In this document: in pieces, positions 57,101 through 63,312 of the stretch
Numbering within the stretch: the first letter of the stretch is position 1
Layout of the letters: every line of letters begins with the position of its first letter
DNA from: Pomphorhynchus laevis
Taxonomy: Eukaryota; Acanthocephala; Palaeacanthocephala; Echinorhynchida; Pomphorhynchidae
Direction of reading: 5' to 3'
Assembly: GCA_012934845.2 (NCBI GenBank)
Contig: WNNJ02002351.1
Span: forward strand, 1-64,000
Length of the DNA stretch: 64,000 bases
Made by a program: the position numbers and the translations under genes
The notes under the pieces: generated by a model
Databases searched by the model: none
What the model saw: only the letters and a program-made list of their open reading frames with translations
Told to the model about the DNA's origin: nothing

Positions 57101-60100
57101 CTTGTTTCTCTCTGAGGTTGTTTACTGCAAGTATTTATTATTAATTAAGAAAATCAATATTTAGCAATATTTGTCAATATTTAGCATCCATGTTTTGCGC
57201 ATTATTCGACTATTCATTGAATTTTTAATTAATTTATACTTATATTATCGAAAAATTTACAACTTGTTGGTATAATCTTATTAAAACTATGCTGTTGTTA
57301 ATATCAGAAGTCTAAATAAAGTATGATATCAACATCTTTGCTGTCGAATTTAGCGGAGAATTTCCATATCTTAGATTTAACTCCTAAATTGCTTTATTAA
57401 AAATATCTATTCTGCTGGAAATAATGTTTCCAGTGAGATGAAAATATGCACATACCTCCTTTGAAACTTTGCGCATTATGCTGCTTGCATAATTCCTATA
57501 GGAATTTAAAAAATTGTATTTGATCGGTGTAATTTAAAATGCTAAAGATTATATTATTTGAAGAATTGTATATAAAGTTTAAAAACAGGTTATTATTATG
57601 TGACAACGAGCTTGCTGAAACCGCCCTTAGTTACTTTTAAATTTTAAATAAGAAAATTTTCAAGAAACAAGGTGACTTTTCATGTAAATAATCCAATTTT
57701 TTTATTTCTCATAAGAATCTTATATCTCAATCAATATAAATGCTGTTGTATCGATTAAAGTCAACATAGACTTTAATCAAGTCTGTTTAGAAATTTACTA
57801 TTAAAATTATTTTAATTTTATTATTTTTAAGTCACTAGAAAGAAGCAATTTATTTGATAACAAATGCAATTATTAACTCGTTTTAGGTTTTTGGTTAATT
57901 TTACAAATCAGACGTTAGGAATCAAAAACGGTCAACTTTACTTATAATACGCATTCAAATCTAAACATTGTGAATGTTGAGCTCAGGTTGTGGAAACGTT
58001 CTTCTACGAACATACAATCTGATTAGACTGTCTTATAACCAGTCGAATGTAAACTATATAATTACCTTAGGTTCTTTCCAAATTGTAAAATTAAACGAAT
58101 CAGATTAAATCAGTAGGTTAATCGTTATATATAGACAAGGTTTTAACCGAAATAAAAAATGAAATTTTATTTTAATTCGTTTCGTATTAAAATTAGCTAT
58201 ATTTTGTGTTTAATTTTAGTCGCAAGTGGCTTTAGCTATGCTATAATTTGCAGCATCATATTATTTGACGTTTCAGTTGCTCACTTTCTTGAAAAATGTG
58301 AACGTTATTAGAATTTATCAACTGCATCACGTAATATATTTCCGCTCGAATGTTATTGTTGGATTACAACCAGCTCTGTATTAAGAAATCCTACTCATTT
58401 ATTCTCTCTAGTTTAATAGTATCTAATATATTGGATCGCTCACTTCAATAACTAAAGCAGTCGATTTGAGAGCAAGGTCTGACCCACATATTGTTTTTTA
58501 CATTCACGACATGTGAAATTTAGTGTTTTGCATCTCGGACATTATTTGTCGCCATATGGCTCACATCGGTGTTTTCTAGATAAATTATAAGTTTTTGGCG
58601 TTAGTTGTGAACGTACAAATATTTTGTTTCTCATAAAGAATACAAAAAATATAAAAATATTTATCAAATCAGCTAACTGAGTCTACGTATTTAATATTAT
58701 TCATAAATTAAACATAATGATAAATAAAAATAAAATATTTAAATAATTAATAATTAATGGTCACAAAAATATAAACAAATAGTCCCAAACAACAATTAAC
58801 CAAATCAGCTAACTGAGTCTACGTATTTAATATAATTATAAAATAAACAAAACATAATAATGCTAAATCAAAATTTATAATTAAATAATAAAATAAATAA
58901 TTGTTTTAAGATTTTTTATAATTTAAATCAAGTTAAAATAAAAAATTGAAATTTAAAATAAACGTAATGTTTATGAATTGACTAATAAATAACAAAATGA
59001 TGTTAATATTTTTTTAATATCAAACTATATTTTATAACTAAATGGCAGCGTCAAATCATCATTAATACAGCTTATTGCTGAACGGACGTTTTTGTGCAAA
59101 TTACAATGAATGTGATGATTGCATTTACAAACGTTGCTTTAACAAACTAAAAATTCCAAAAATCTCTTTAAATACCATTTTGCGATTTCTCAAATATGAT
59201 GCATGGGATGCTTTTGATAATAGGTGTCGACTTGCGAAATTTGAAATGAAGTTGCTATAAACAAAAATTCTAATATTTTTAAAATAAAATCAAAGAATTC
59301 TGCTATGCATTCTGCATTCGTATATGCAGATCAGATATCGTATACGTAGATATTCTATCGTATCAAATTGCATTCACTTAATATTGTTTGATTTTCTAAA
59401 AATATTCAATACTATTTCATATCCAAAAGATAAAAAAGAAACAAAAAATATAGCCTCTTAAAGGTATTCGTTTGTTCTTAACAACTTAGGATCAGTGTGT
59501 TGCTGGAAAATGCCAGCATTACATGTGATTGGACCATTCAGAATGTAGCAATACCCTAAAACCATTCGGAGATCACAATACGTAGTAAATGTTTGTACGT
59601 TGTCTTAAATATTAGAGACATCACATACCACACCGAGTTTATAATAGCAGATGGGAGTCCGCTGAATAAAAAATTTGAGGATAAGAGATTATCGGGGATC
59701 TTTATAATGCTAATGTGATCATTATAGTAGCTGAAATGCTTAGCGTACATCGGAATTTATACTTTAACAATTTTCCAGGAATTTGTCTTCTCGAAGGAAA
59801 ATATTCACAATTCAGTTCTTTGGTTTTAACCGGTCAAATTACACATAAAAAATGAAAATGCAAACATTTGCATCAAACATTTGGAAACAACGGAGTAATT
59901 TTAAATAGTTGATAATAATTCATTAATGATAAAGAATTATTGAAGTTGGATCAAAGAAAGAAGGAAAATTTTTTTAATATTTCGCCAACCTCTGTTAGAA
60001 TCTTCAGGAAAATATCTGGTAATCTGAAGATGCTAACAGAGGTTAGCGAAATATCAAATAAAATTGTCCCGTTTTCGCTCCAACTCCAATAATTCGTCAA

Positions 60101-63100
60101 CGGAGTAATTTTAAAAGGTAACGTTGTGTCTATTCTTAAAAGTTTTAATACTTATTTAATATTATTTATTATGAAACGGCTATTATTCCTTTAAATAACT
60201 GGCTGAATATTCCAGATTGGCGATGAGTTTCTCGTGACTTCATTTCTACTAATTATAGGTCAGTACCGTATCTCTATAACGAAGATTATTCGTTGACATT
60301 GTTACGATTGAAGTGCTTTCTATATAAATAAGGGAAATTGTAACTGTCACTCAACCGTAAAAAGTGATACAAACAGATTTTTTCAGTTTACTGATATCGT
60401 TTTCTAATATATTTTGTTCTTTATTATGTTCGTTATAACCGTGATATTTTTGACTTGGTATTTCAATTCAATATTTTTGCAAATTAATTATTTCATCCTT
60501 ATTTTATTGTCATTACGGTCATTAGAAAGATCGGATACGGTGCTGTGTAGGTATCGTTTCGACTTTGTCAAATAAATATTTTAAAGCTTCATTGTAATTA
60601 CCAGAATATTCTTAGACACATAATTCGAAAATCTTTCGTTACTAAATATGGCATAAGTAAAAAATACATTTTTTACATTCATAAAACTTTTTGCTCTGAT
60701 ATTTAATTAAAAAGCCTTTAAAATCGTTAAATTATAGTTTCATTAGGATTGAAAATATATTAAAAATATCAACAGACCTCATTCCAATTAGAGTATTTCG
60801 ATAATGTTTAATCTAACTTCTTAAATGCATCACATTAACATCGTTAATCAGAAAATATTTAATAATATTAAATATTATTAAAATATTAATATTTTAATAC
60901 AGAACCATCTGTCATCATCAGGAATATTTAATTGTAATCAATTGATTGTTTATCCAATAAGTCAATTACATATATTGAATTGATCTATTCTATTGATTCA
61001 ATCAAATTAATAGAAATTAGCAGATATCATTCCAATTCAAGTATTTTGATAATGTTTAATTTATGTACATTCAATAATTTAAATTGACTCATTTAATTAA
61101 CTCGATAAATTTAAATATTTCTACGGACATCGTTTTAATTAAAGTATTTTAATAATGTTTAATTTAAGAAAATTCTATAATTTGAATTGACTCATTATAT
61201 TGACTCAATAAATTTAAAAATATCAACAGACCTCATTCTAATTCAAGTATTCTGCTAATATTTAATTTAATTTCTAAAATGCATGCTTTATAGTATTTTT
61301 CTATCGTTTAAAATTCGTTAATCAGCAAATTTTTAATAATATTAAATACTATTAAAATATTTATATTAAATAGTATTTAAATATTATAATTAGGTAATGT
61401 TTATTAGAATAGCTAAGTTCTAAGATAATAAATTCAATTTTCAACAAATAATATTTAATTTTTGTTTCTTTGGTATTGCTTTTTAATTCAATAAAACTGC
61501 TAAAATTGACTTTGAAACGACTATCATTGCAATTTAAGGATTTTTAATGTTTTCAATTCAATAACATTTCAAAGAACTATAGAATAATAAATTTGAGACA
61601 AAATTAAAATTTTAGAAAATATACAACAGGAATGTATAAAATGATTTTGTAATAATTTTTATACAGTATTCACATAAATTATTTATTCAGTAAAGTAAGA
61701 TGAAATAACATAAATGCAATTTATCAGAGATTTAAGTAATGATGTATTTGAAAAAATCGTAATTTAGGCATTCTATTTAAATAAAGGAAGAAAAATTAAA
61801 AAAGTATAAAAACTTCAACCAAATAAACCTAGCATTTTTATAAATTTAAAAAATGAGTTTATTAAATTTAATGAATTTATGAATTTTATTGTCTAAAACA
61901 ATTAGTTTTTACATCAACTAAAATAATTTCACTGCTATAATAAATGAATTTGTCAAAAGTGATTCTAGATAACAGCATGTGTTAGCAATTCTGATAAAAA
62001 GAATAAAAGCCATGAGGTATGGATATGATCCATACATCTGTATCCACTTACATGTCATGTACTTTCTGCATTCTAAATACTATTAAAATATTAATATTAA
62101 TATTAAATAGTATTTAAATATTATAATTAGGTAATGTTTATTAGAATGGCTAAGTTCTAAGATAATAAATTCAATTTTTAATTAAGTAAATATATTTAAT
62201 TTTTGTTTAATTTAAGTAAATTCAATAATTCGAATTGACTCGCTTGATTCTAATATTTCCACGTACATCATTTTTATTAAAGTATTTTGATATTGTTTAA
62301 TTTAGGTAAATTTCATAATTTGAAATGACTCATTATATTGACTCAATAAATTTAAAAATATTAATGCAATGATAATGTTCATTATCATTGATAATGGATA
62401 GCTAAGTTTAAAATCAATAACTTTTATTTTCAATTAAGAAAATAATTTCGTTAATTTATAATCTTTTATTTTTTTTGTATTAATATTTTTTATTAATGAG
62501 CCACCATGTTATTTCTATATTTTTAAGTTTCTGTTTTGTAGGAAACTATTTTCCCACATAAATGAATGTATGCAACAATATTTTTCTAAAGTTGTTGCTA
62601 GCTTAAAAAATTTTGGTATCTTTAAGCATTTAATGTAAAAATGCCTGCTTAATGCTTACAGTACACATGCTGTTACGATTACTGCAATGGTGTTCACTGG
62701 CACATATGCCATTGAACATATTTGAGATCATCAGACGTGTTTGGTTAATGCGGCGTCAGCTGTTAAACAAAAATAACAATTTCTCTATATTTAATATAAG
62801 TTTTGCACTTTCTTTCATAAGTGCATAATATTTTGGAAGATAAAGAATATAATTGATCCGAAGACAGTGTAATGCGGAGCTATTAATACTTTAAATATTA
62901 TTTTGCTTTACTATTGAGCGTTTTGTACAATATTTTAAAGTATAAGAAGATGTCCTGATTACAAATCAACAGTTTCCCTTCTGAATCGTGATGACATTTT
63001 TTGGTATTCAATGATTTACAAAGTTCAAAACTTTTCTTTAAGCTTCTATTTACTCTTGTGCTACTTTATTATAAATAAACCTCGATATTGGATCCACCTC

Positions 63101-63312
63101 GTTCTTCTAGTAAATAAATTCTAAAATAAATTACATGAAATTGATAAGTAATCGTTACTGTTACTATTTAAACACATTTGCCCCCTCTCATAGGCAAGCT
63201 TTTCATATTTTTATAGGTGGGTTCAATGATATCTGTGATCGACATGCCTCCTGCTGCAGAAAGTAATTGGTGGAGAGGGAAACGTGTCTGTGCAGAGAAG
63301 GGCGGAGTTGAG
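33097..63312 (+). CDS. PX-SH3 RhoGAP protein (ARHGAP32/33, CdGAPr type), 5' five coding exons, partial
   Basis: Five exons join in frame into 238 codons: 33097-33140, 33845-33935, 35917-36273, 37334-37459, 63217-63312, with GT-AG borders and matching phases (one phase-2 junction, then phase 0). Residues about 28-165 form a PX domain (QECAHFHYENVN, RTYEDFKFLDRWLH at 97-110, GNRINC near 151-156); residues about 187-238 start an SH3 domain (AIRNYRSRALDELSFE, VIDMPPAAESNWWRGKR). From memory, vertebrate ARHGAP32/33 show ECAHFHYENVE, RSYEDF, DNKGNHLL, ARAPDELTLEVGDIVSVIDMPP and WWRGK in the same order. Such proteins stimulate GTP hydrolysis by Rho-family GTPases (Cdc42/Rac) and bind membranes and partners through PX and SH3. 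The RhoGAP domain must lie past position 64000. Intron 4 is 25.8 kb. I leave the symbol empty because the species is unknown. Confidence 0.9.
33141..33844 (+). other. intron 1 (704 bp)
   Basis: gtgatt...ttttag. A frame at 33298-33591 inside it is A+T-driven and lacks homology. Otherwise nothing is seen. Confidence 0.6.
33845..33935 (+). CDS. RhoGAP gene, coding exon 2 (PX start)
   Basis: Acceptor gacattttag at 33844, donor gag/gtaagt. It encodes SSDKKIVIRKL and QECAHFHYENVNLNSTNFE, the first conserved block of the PX region in ARHGAP32/33. Confidence 0.88.
34508..35065 (-). repeat. right arm of the inverted repeat bracketing exons 1-2
   Basis: Reverse complement of 32165-32665, with acgaatgttttatgatacag, tgactagatctgactagatc and caattgtg... 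/ gttgataaaacatcaagtga blocks; about 85 bp near 34895-34985 are not in the left arm. Confidence 0.85.
35270..35720 (-). mobile_element. RT-element C-terminal domain fragment (RPDG type)
   Basis: Minus frames: LSRNNGKKPNGTMLLLWDP (the RPDG.TLLPW position), then REKRAKYSNLDKRRYSFTPF, AVETLRAFGLGAKKIFDVIG. It is the same domain as at 43369-43960, where the RPDGVTMIPW and IAIETLGAMG motifs are clearer. The copy is broken, and both are probably from one element family. Confidence 0.65.
35917..36273 (+). CDS. RhoGAP gene, coding exon 3 (PX core)
   Basis: Acceptor tttttgcccag, donor cag/gtgatt; 119 codons in phase 0. It encodes most of the PX domain: VFSLLVRSNGRSFWSLCRTY, EDFKFLDRWLH (the membrane-lipid-binding R-x-Y-x-x-F region of PX domains, here RTYEDF), a Pro-containing loop (LKPLPSFCPKAEK) and LDTYLHRFSTLFGNRINC, ending NWLQ. 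In vertebrate relatives the segment ends at ..TWMEIDNKGN, matching the exon 3/4 junction. Confidence 0.92.
36274..37333 (+). other. intron 3 (1060 bp)
   Basis: gtgatt...atttag. Mostly A+T-rich; it contains a tandem duplication (36430-37023). Confidence 0.85.
36430..37023 (+). repeat. tandem duplication in intron 3
   Basis: Two units (about 36430-36672 and 36691-37023) share ttcttaaatgcaaatatttt, taatatttataagattataa and gtaaatgccaaatatatttt ... ggtttatttaattattgaaa. The second unit has an extra internal AT repeat. Confidence 0.85.
37334..37459 (+). CDS. RhoGAP gene, coding exon 4 (linker and SH3 start)
   Basis: Acceptor accaatttag, donor gag/gtaaaa; 42 codons in phase 0. It encodes MDNKGNKLLVGVDESPVNIP and AIRNYRSRALDELSFE; vertebrate relatives have DNKGNHLLVHEESSIN.PA and ARAPDELTLE here. 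The last residues are the first strand and RT loop of the SH3 domain. Confidence 0.92.
39166..39500 (-). repeat. dispersed repeat A
   Basis: On the minus strand from high to low: ggccccgttgcaatgttggg, gcatagcagttctttctgatgacatcttatccttat, gacgtcagttatttattagtcaattcat... to attaaatacgtagactcagc. Relatives: 48900-49110, 49135-49260 (both again in the right arm), 51420-51620, 51860-51980 and 52490-52995. No coding content. A non-autonomous element, type unknown. Confidence 0.7.
39830..40040 (-). mobile_element. possible PLE GIY-YIG nuclease fragment
   Basis: A minus frame reads IQYVGETSDCFDSQAHES, like the 'C..QYVGET...L..R...H' core of PLE GIY-YIG domains. It is short and decayed, hence the low confidence. 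Confidence 0.35.
40050..40930. repeat. cluster of repeat B
   Basis: Two direct copies (about 40050-40190 and 40410-40550; shared aagatgcttgataacaacg, ccaggattccattgg and ttcgtcactactagac) and one copy on the opposite strand (about 40690-40925; gcaacactatttagtataaatgc, tcctggaccgttgtttactc). A further copy lies at 56760-56965. 40743-40775 holds a plain hairpin atgagt/actcat. Confidence 0.75.
40940..41100 (+). mobile_element. Penelope-like fragment (tail)
   Basis: taattttaagaattgcaacc onward matches 295-425 and 41620-41660 in order: ATCND region, LNNLID.YF, GYY/KQ tail. Broken. Confidence 0.6.
41430..41690 (+). mobile_element. Penelope-like fragment, end of RT region
   Basis: It encodes GVFLDMNIKLTLTKTTISLY, RKDDIFKFTG and LHEHSCIPYNIKYNTLNNEI LRIATICND. 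The FLD.NI, LYRK and H..SCIPYNI order is that of PLE RTs after the YxDD box. It is nearly the same as 130-330. Broken. Confidence 0.7.
41745..42064. other. gap before inverted duplication
   Basis: Nothing recognised. Confidence 0.5.
42065..43271 (+). repeat. large inverted duplication, left arm, outer segment
   Basis: Reverse complement of 60869-62075 at roughly 97-99% identity over about 1.2 kb (for example tagaatgcagaaagtacatg and gatgatgacagatgattctg; the mate has one change in the latter). Confidence 0.93.
43272..44964 (-). other. left-arm-only segment with RT-element piece
   Basis: It is not present between the matching segments of the right arm. 43369-43960 holds an RT-element domain (separate entry). 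43965-44964 is more balanced in base composition but broken, with no other domain recognised; it is probably more of the same element. Confidence 0.5.
43369..43960 (-). mobile_element. RT-element C-terminal domain (RPDG nuclease-like)
   Basis: The minus strand 43369-43842 is open for 157 codons: SAGRFARHSMVNKIIAEAIR (spanning the start), LEPPGLTRSDNKRPDGVTMI, PWQRGKPICWDFTCVDRLSD, QAEDRKIQKYIF, CPIAIETLGAMGQNA and RVSQAIQIGNAASV. The order RPDG.T..PW, WD.T..D, AE.RK..KY, P.A.ETLG and QR.S.AIQRGNA is a domain that, from memory, follows RTs in many invertebrate elements. The spaced Asp/Glu/Lys pattern suggests a PD-(D/E)XK nuclease. The RT itself is not present here. A related piece is at 35270-35720. 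The element is fragmentary. Confidence 0.7.
45138..46034 (-). CDS. LINE family D reverse transcriptase, C-terminal open part
   Basis: 298 open codons. They start within motif B (LGPLLFSFLLGDIFQF, read in from GSILGP upstream), then VMQYADDILIY with an intact YADD at about 20-30, then LHLVLNPDKSK, LTFLGFHFDD, FFPKIDYCLRHFANS, RIINTAVRVLFRLRRFDHTY and a C-terminus LLHVPNYFNNYG...RSHLLDT. The PKIDYC and FDHTYTYLAQLSWP blocks are those of L2/CR1-group LINEs. The upstream half of the protein is in other frames (46040-47480), so this is not a full-length ORF. Confidence 0.88.
   Translation of the reverse strand: MLFSFLLGDIFQFIKPYSFNVMQYADDILIYDHALAHCIHDIGISASNCIFSIYKRLFNLHLVLNPDKSKMRWIISCKPNISPPSISFASSIIAMVHNLTFLGFHFDDHLSLENLVRNKVRSSSLIPRDIRSSRSLIDLRSCLSLVSSLFFPKIDYCLRHFANSPKSIILPLQRIINTAVRVLFRLRRFDHTYTYLAQLSWPTIYIRIQLRLVTFRLIAIGSPSFIKLPFLDDTHPTSLSLRSNHTLLLHVPNYFNNYGIRSFLVAASLAWNQRPLDVRRAPSFITFKHLLRSHLLDT
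46035..47480 (-). pseudogene. LINE family D endonuclease end and RT start, frame-broken
   Basis: Minus frames show STASTYILGGALDIITVPDH and DPGLFDHFLVTLDLTH (47300-47430, C-terminal part of the APE endonuclease with GLFDHF in place of SDH), then RT blocks FPLKIIARPLPSFL (46430-46490), LIFLDLSSAFDIVDHSILL (46190-46245, motif A) and CEVPQGSILGPLLF (46030-46065). They lie in different frames, with several frameshifts. Confidence 0.75.
47797..48020. repeat. foldback repeat F1 with 17-bp flanking direct repeat
   Basis: Arms gaattattggagttggagcg... and ...tccaacttcaataattcttt are paired around 47890. ttaaaattactccgttg occurs on both sides (47797 and 48004), as a target-site duplication would. It holds the hammerhead-core-like module on minus 47857-47884 and a decayed one after 47903. 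Confidence 0.8.
48159..48834. other. two short frames duplicated in both arms
   Basis: Frame 48159-48353 (+) and frame 48649-48834 (-, MLNGRFCANYNECDDCIYKR...) are conserved between arms, but that follows from the recent duplication. The second has four Cys within 20 residues and may be a zinc-knuckle piece of a transposon. Neither is recognised; gene status is doubtful. Confidence 0.25.
48900..49260 (+). repeat. two repeat A copies
   Basis: ttagtcaattcataaacatt to attaaatacgtagactcagt (48910-49110), then a shorter copy ending the same way (to 49250). They are mirrored at 58670-58990. Confidence 0.7.
49330..49660 (+). mobile_element. Penelope-like C-terminus (Cys motif and GIY-YIG start)
   Basis: It reads CPRCKTLNFTCRECKKQYVG QT.., the PLE 'C...RC..C' followed by the GIY-YIG start 'C..C..QYVGQT'. 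It is mirrored at 58245-58580 in the right arm. Broken. Confidence 0.6.
51420..51985 (+). repeat. two repeat A copies
   Basis: Both end ...aaatacgt(g/a)(g/a)actcagttatct. They share ttttaactggatataaatataaattgatta and the aaataattt/atttcttatataataagaaataata segment, also duplicated at 50920-51010. Confidence 0.65.
52180..52432 (-). pseudogene. calmodulin-like EF-hand pseudogene or exon relic
   Basis: The minus frame reads LFKKQFPELNEALLLFEKND, EGTMSIE, stop, LGNTMRFLGQKF. It follows the first EF-hand of calmodulin (EFKEAFSLFDKDGDGTIT.KELGTVMRSLGQ, from memory): helix E, a loop with E-x-N-x-E-G-T and the LG..MR.LGQ helix F. A TAG replaces a codon inside (52273-52275) and a TGA follows (52222-52224). 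The residues before the EF-hand are not calmodulin-like, so this may be a divergent calmodulin-family gene that died or was copied here. No splice signals or poly-A tail are evident. Confidence 0.6.
52490..52995 (+). repeat. long repeat A copy with internal duplications
   Basis: It starts ttggccccgctgctatgttggg, passes gatgacctctgatccttatt and caattcataagaattgattttt, and ends attaaatacacgtttactcag. The ttatttattcaattcatga unit is repeated three times inside. Confidence 0.7.
53000..53950 (+). other. non-repetitive, more balanced stretch; possible untranslated exon
   Basis: Richer in G+C than its surroundings, with no long frame. 53881-53934 is a short ATG frame (MKKFRYKNRKRSIPREVQ) ending at a splice-like caa/gtaggt, and gataggtaaagt at 53517-53528 also looks donor-like. 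It might be an alternative first exon of the RhoGAP gene or of a nested transcript. Evidence is thin. Confidence 0.25.
54429..55811 (+). mobile_element. Merlin DNA transposon with long terminal inverted repeats
   Basis: The terminal inverted repeats start gggtcttctcggtttggttc (left) and gggtcttatcggtttggttc (right, reverse complement) and run for about 85 bp to tatgcgtatcgactatgtc with two differences. The flanks tcgttttt (54421-54428) and ttgttttt (55812-55819) fit an 8-bp target duplication with one change. Length is 1.38 kb. It carries one transposase, broken once or more in its N-terminal half. Confidence 0.92.
55137..55759 (+). pseudogene. Merlin (ISXO2/IS1595-like DDE) transposase
   Basis: It starts after an acceptor-like cgtcttacag with MTDSTNWISLARAITSDEDA and VQFLQERGVIPRG, the usual Merlin N-terminus, then an early TAA. 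The zinc-ribbon part (HWYCAKAGCKE, VSVRKNRWFDGSGIPLKK) lies in changed frames. From 55412 the catalytic half is open: VILLAYCWTKQLT, LGLSQETAVDFRNYFRELC, GGDGLTVEVNATMYSRRKYN, RGKLYPQQWLFGGICRETKE, VFLVAVDNRTADIVDTHI. The usual motif is VEIDESKFG.RKYNRGR; here VEVNATMYSRRKYNRGK, so the catalytic D/E of that block is altered (N-A). The tail is cut soon after, at the terminal repeat. A dead copy. Confidence 0.88.
56500..56640. repeat. AT-only repeats
   Basis: atattaatatattatatatt runs. Confidence 0.8.
56760..56965 (+). repeat. repeat B copy with two hairpins
   Basis: A hairpin tgcaccaccattgtaatggtggtgca (56768-56793) is followed by cggatgtgctgaataaacag, cagtcctggatttatcacaa, gcggcatttatataaaatag, then a foldback gatagactggacttcgattc...gaatcgaaatccagtctatc (56868-56951). 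It matches the minus strand of 40790-40930. Confidence 0.8.
59883..60122. repeat. foldback repeat F1, right-arm copy
   Basis: Mirror of 47797-48020, with the cggagtaattttaaa flank on both sides. It carries the module on the plus strand at 60024-60051 and a weaker one on the minus strand at 59980-60007. Confidence 0.85.
60024..60051 (+). ncRNA. hammerhead-core-like hairpin (F1)
   Basis: CTGAAGA, T, stem GCTAAC/GTTAGC with loop AGAG, GAAA, followed by TATC. The mate in the left arm is minus 47857-47884. Its function as a ribozyme is unproven. Confidence 0.35.
60425..60868. other. right-arm-only segment
   Basis: It fills the place of 43272-47481 of the left arm. Only about 40 bases around ataaccgtgatatttttgac and caaatattgcaaattaatt-type blocks match the left arm at 44965-45003. 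The rest (60500-60868) has no counterpart; no gene is seen. Confidence 0.6.
60869..62075 (-). repeat. large inverted duplication, right arm, outer segment
   Basis: Reverse complement of 42065-43271. Confidence 0.93.
62076..62375 (-). repeat. partial direct duplication of the right arm
   Basis: aatactattaaaatattaat, aatattataattaggtaatg and ttgaaatgactcattatatt repeat pieces of 61060-61450 in the same direction, so the outer edge of the right arm was extended by a local duplication. Confidence 0.75.
63217..63312 (+). CDS. RhoGAP gene, coding exon 5 (SH3 core)
   Basis: Acceptor atatttttatag, donor gag/gtattt; 32 codons in phase 0. It encodes VGSMISVIDMPPAAESNWWR, GKRVCAEKGGVE. The SH3 signature VIDMPP....WWRGK is clear. 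Relatives read WWRGKHGFQVGFFP, so here eight or nine extra residues (RVCAEKGGV) stand before the next exon, which should start with a VGFFP-like strand. It lies 25.8 kb from exon 4. Confidence 0.92.

Larger units (their letters stand above)
49702..58208. other. spacer between the inverted arms (8.5 kb)
   Basis: Contents: a decayed foldback (50085-50160, cgctagctactgatgaaatc / tagcaactagcgaaatataa), repeat A copies, a calmodulin-like pseudogene, a Merlin transposon and a repeat B copy. 49702-51400, 53000-54420, 55820-56755 and 56970-58208 have no recognised gene. Confidence 0.8.
58209..60424 (-). repeat. large inverted duplication, right arm, inner segment
   Basis: Reverse complement of 47482-49701. 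It includes the PLE C-terminus, repeat A copies, the two short frames and foldback F1. Small differences only (e.g. cttatttaat for ctatttaata). Confidence 0.95.
37460..63216 (+). other. giant intron 4 (25,757 bp)
   Basis: gtaaaa...ttatag between two exons that split one SH3 domain at the conserved E/VG position. It carries PLE pieces, repeats A and B, a large inverted duplication, a LINE, Merlin and a calmodulin-like pseudogene. 37460-39165 and 62376-63216 hold nothing recognisable beyond A+T-rich DNA. Confidence 0.88.
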
